From a virus: a stretch of 29,303 nt of DNA. Shown piece by piece: positions 27,025-29,303 of this stretch. The number at the start of each line of letters is the position of its first letter. Positions within the stretch are counted from its first letter, which is position 1. The translations under genes were made by a program, and so were the position numbers. Location of the stretch: IMG/VR virus record IMGVR_UViG_3300044987_002095, positions 1 through 29,303 of that record; one strand, written 5' to 3'. The notes beneath the pieces are model-generated. The model made no database searches. It saw only the letters and a list, made by a program, of their open reading frames with translations, and had not been told where the DNA came from.

Positions 27025-27040
27025 TTGACGAAACGTAAAG
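27025..27040 (+). promoter_or_regulatory. dispersed motif TTGACGAAACGTAAAG before a virion gene
   Basis: The motif begins 35 nt before the ATG at 27060 and 7 nt after the tmRNA 3' end, following a short T-run that may help end the tmRNA transcript. It matches 23342-23357 in the first ten bases and in TGAATC further on. Confidence 0.5.
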
Positions 27041-27059
27041 TTCATGAATCGTCACAGGC

Positions 27060-28625
27060 ATGGCAGCCAAGGACGAAGACATTGGAGGAGTGGGGCAACG
27101 CGCAGCAGGAGCCGTTGCGGCGAACAAGCTGGAGATTGTTGAGGGCTATCCAGGCAAGGAGAAGAAGAAGGAGGAAAAGAAGAAGAAAGGTGCCGTGAAT
27201 CAGATCCAGCCGCCGACCGATGACGGAGTGGTGAAAGATCCGAAACTCTACGCGAAAGCCCGCGCCAAGCAGTCGATGTTTTCAGGCTCCGGGCGTGTGA
27301 TTACGCCGGGGAAAGACGGCAACGACCGCTTCCAAGGCCGGTATCAGATGGGCCGTTTTGCAGGCAAGACGCCGGAAGAGGCGGATGAGATTTTTGAAAG
27401 GACATACGAAAAAGCCACCCCCGCCCAGCGCGAGGTGTATGCGAAGAAGGCCGACCCCGGCGCAGGCATGGCCCCGAGCGAACGAGCGAAGCAGTTGAAG
27501 CTGCAACGGGACAAGGAGGCGAAGGAGAATCCGGTTCCGCAGGCGAATGCGAAGGACGAGAAACCCGCCCCCGGCGCTGACTTCGAGAAGCTCACCGTAT
27601 CCCGCCCACACAATTTCAACATGGATGCCTCGGGACTGGCCACCGGTCCTGATGGGAAGATCAACGCGATTGGCGATGGATCTACGAAGGATGGGAAGTG
27701 GATTGCTGCACTTGGAAACGACGCAAGCCCGTTTGCCGCGATGGACGCGAATCCATACTCCCAAGCCGCGAAAGACGTTGCGAAAAATCAAGCCCTCGCC
27801 ACCGAAAACACGGCACGAGAAAAGGCGACAGCCGAAAGGACCGCCCAGATGAAGAGCCAAGGTCAGGCCGCCGCCGTAGGACTTGGGGTCCAACCTGCTC
27901 CGACTGTCGGACCGCCAGCATTTGTCGGACCGCCAGCTTCAGCAATGAATCCCGCGCCCAACGTCCAGCCCAACGTCCAGCCCGCCGCTGCCGCAGTTAC
28001 ATCTGCCGCTACTCCCTCCGCACCCCCGTTCGTCGGACCACCCGCCCCCGCCCCCGCCCCCGATAGCAAATACGATTTTGAACCCGGCGAAGGCAAAGAA
28101 CTCACAGGCATGGTCGGAGGCCGCAAGACCTACACCAAGGCTGACACGTTGTATGGCGCAGCGAAGCCGCCGATGGCAGCACCGTCGCTTGACGCCATGC
28201 GCGCCGACTACCAAGCCCGCAACCAGAACGTCGCTGCCGCCGACCGCGCCTTGCCGTCGTCACTGAGAACCCCGACGGCACCAACTCCCGCCGCTCTCCC
28301 GATGCGCGGACCCGCCAGCCAACCAGCGGCCGTCACCGCGCCACGCGCAATCGTGAAGCCGAACCAAGACGTGATGAATCAGCACGCCTCTGCCATGGAA
28401 CGCCAGCACGCTTACGGCGCAGATCCGGCACTGGCCAAGGAAACGCAAGGGATCTTCAACAATGCCGACGTGAACACCCGGAACGCCATCGGCGGTCAGG
28501 TGGCACTCCGGGCGCAGGGGATTGACAAGCCGGCCATTCAGAAGCCGCAACCAGTCTCCCAGCGCGTAGTCGCCCAACGTCCGGCCACGCCGGAGGAACT
28601 GCGGACCGGTAAAGCGAGAATTTAA
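27060..28625 (+). CDS. large Pro/Ala-rich, mostly disordered virion-type protein, 521 aa
   Basis: The N-terminal 60 residues carry a lysine-rich run (KEKKKEEKKKK). A folded-looking part follows at ~70-150 (FQGRYQMGRFAGKTPEEADEI, TPAQREVYAKK). From ~250 on the sequence is dominated by Ala, Pro and Gln with repeats such as VGPPAFVGPPAS, NVQPNVQP and FVGPPAPAPAPD. No family recognised. Its place after terminase and its coupling to a late-type motif suggest an internal or scaffolding virion protein. The GTG/ATG choice is clear: ATG at 27060. Confidence 0.55.
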   Translation: MAAKDEDIGGVGQRAAGAVAANKLEIVEGYPGKEKKKEEKKKKGAVNQIQPPTDDGVVKDPKLYAKARAKQSMFSGSGRVITPGKDGNDRFQGRYQMGRFAGKTPEEADEIFERTYEKATPAQREVYAKKADPGAGMAPSERAKQLKLQRDKEAKENPVPQANAKDEKPAPGADFEKLTVSRPHNFNMDASGLATGPDGKINAIGDGSTKDGKWIAALGNDASPFAAMDANPYSQAAKDVAKNQALATENTAREKATAERTAQMKSQGQAAAVGLGVQPAPTVGPPAFVGPPASAMNPAPNVQPNVQPAAAAVTSAATPSAPPFVGPPAPAPAPDSKYDFEPGEGKELTGMVGGRKTYTKADTLYGAAKPPMAAPSLDAMRADYQARNQNVAAADRALPSSLRTPTAPTPAALPMRGPASQPAAVTAPRAIVKPNQDVMNQHASAMERQHAYGADPALAKETQGIFNNADVNTRNAIGGQVALRAQGIDKPAIQKPQPVSQRVVAQRPATPEELRTGKARI

Positions 28626-28631
28626 TAACGG

Positions 28632-28673
28632 GCATCCCCGATAGGATGCAAACGACCGCCGGTGGATTCCGGC
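28632..28673 (+). terminator. two small hairpins between virion genes
   Basis: GCATCC/GGATGC (28632-28649) and GCCGG/CCGGC (28658-28673) form adjacent stems in the 67-nt gap. As after the gene at 23377, there is no U-tract. Confidence 0.35.
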
Positions 28674-28692
28674 ACCAACTCAATGAACACTC

Positions 28693-29303
28693 ATGGATGA
28701 TGAAATTTTCCGCCAGAAAGGGCCAGGCGTTGCGCGTGGCGAAGCCGTCGATGCGAATCCGAGTGAACGGAGTGGTGGCGGAGGGTCCGGCACACCGATT
28801 TGGAAGTCGTTTATCACCAATGAATCCATCAACAAGCGGGACCGCGTAGCGATTGCCAACGAGCAGCGGGCGATCGCATCGAAGGACAACGAATCTTCCG
28901 CTCCCCACGAAACATGGGGAGGCGACAATGGCCGCCTACTGAGAAAAACCCGCAACGGCATCGAGCAGTTCGACGCGGAACTCTACACGGAAGATCCGAA
29001 CGTCGGCGGATTCGCTCGCAAGAGTCTGTTTGACCGCGAGAAACGCACGGCGGCCGCCGAATACGACTCGCACGCTTTGCGGTTGGAAGATCCGGCGTTC
29101 AAGGCGAAGCAGTTGAGCAAGAAGGCTCGGGAGGACATCGAGCTGGAGGGTTCCGTGCTGGCGGAGACCGATCCTCGACACAAGCAGCTCAAGGCCCAAC
29201 TCGTCGCCGACGACGAATACCGCGCCGAGCGCGCCGACTTGGAGCAGCGGAAATACGACGCCAAGGTCAAGGCGACGAATCTTGGCAACACCGACCATGA
29301 ATC
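28693..29303 (+). CDS. virion-type protein, partial (first ~203 aa)
   Basis: The frame from ATG 28693 is open to the window edge. It starts MDDEIFRQKGPGVARGEAVD, has a glycine-rich linker (SGGGGSG), then a charged helical region rich in Glu, Lys and Arg (FDREKRTAAAEYDSHALRLE, AKQLSKKAREDIELEGSV). It looks like a long coiled-coil-containing internal virion or scaffold protein. No family recognised from this part. Confidence 0.6.
   Translation, partial: MDDEIFRQKGPGVARGEAVDANPSERSGGGGSGTPIWKSFITNESINKRDRVAIANEQRAIASKDNESSAPHETWGGDNGRLLRKTRNGIEQFDAELYTEDPNVGGFARKSLFDREKRTAAAEYDSHALRLEDPAFKAKQLSKKAREDIELEGSVLAETDPRHKQLKAQLVADDEYRAERADLEQRKYDAKVKATNLGNTDHE

Noticed and set aside
26825-27127. A leftward 100-codon frame.
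   Set aside because: It is antisense to the 3' half of the tmRNA and to the next gene start; tmRNA explains the sequence.

Overview
The window looks like about two thirds of a temperate tailed-phage (or prophage-like) genome. It carries a recombination and replication module, two tyrosine recombinases with a well-formed attP, several small repressor circuits, a terminase, tRNAs and the start of the virion genes. The likely host is a member of the Verrucomicrobiota or a close PVC relative. The main clue is the integrase at 11457-12641, whose C-terminal half has the pattern (N/H)-x-L-R, AGNS, then a tyrosine, then EAEAWF, which I associate with PVC integrases. GC is moderately high. Host assignment is an inference.

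Layout. Positions 1-10.7 kb are almost entirely leftward, tightly overlapping early genes: small unknowns, a VRR-NUC nuclease, an SF2 helicase, a stand-alone DnaA domain-IV-like protein, an HNH endonuclease, a PD-(D/E)XK exonuclease, an SbcC/RecF-like ATPase, a DUF669-like ssDNA-binding protein with an SSB-type acidic tail, a Sak4-like RecA-fold ATPase, a MarR protein, an excisionase-like protein, two single-helix membrane peptides, a T5orf172-type GIY-YIG protein and a ribbon-helix-helix (RHH) protein. Positions 10.7-12.8 kb hold a divergent RHH regulator, the PVC-type integrase and its attP. Positions 12.8-18.3 kb are leftward: a zinc ribbon, a small basic protein, an integron-integrase-like recombinase, two DNA methyltransferases, a Cys-rich protein and accessory genes. 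Positions 18.4-20.7 kb are rightward: HTH proteins and a DnaB-N/RecA-type replicative helicase. Positions 20.8-21.5 kb hold a leftward XRE module. From 21.7 kb onward everything is rightward: small DNA-binding proteins, an iteron-like array, a candidate small terminase, a structural protein, the large terminase, a metallopeptidase, tRNA-Met, tRNA-Arg, a complete tmRNA gene, and virion-type proteins running off the right end.

Most striking points. (1) A complete phage-borne tmRNA whose reading frame encodes an unusually long 30-codon tag. (2) An attP whose core is the 3' end of a tRNA or tmRNA gene and shares 17 nt with the phage's own tmRNA T-arm. (3) A second recombinase of integron-integrase type near an attC-like two-stem hairpin. 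(4) Three HTH-linked control regions that share one layout: a palindrome at or near the core promoter and a second copy 32-34 bp away. (5) An 11-copy GTGCAAT array. (6) A dispersed motif, GACGAAACGTAAAG, placed exactly 35 nt before two late start codons. (7) A/C-rich leaders without Shine-Dalgarno sequences on most operon-first early genes.
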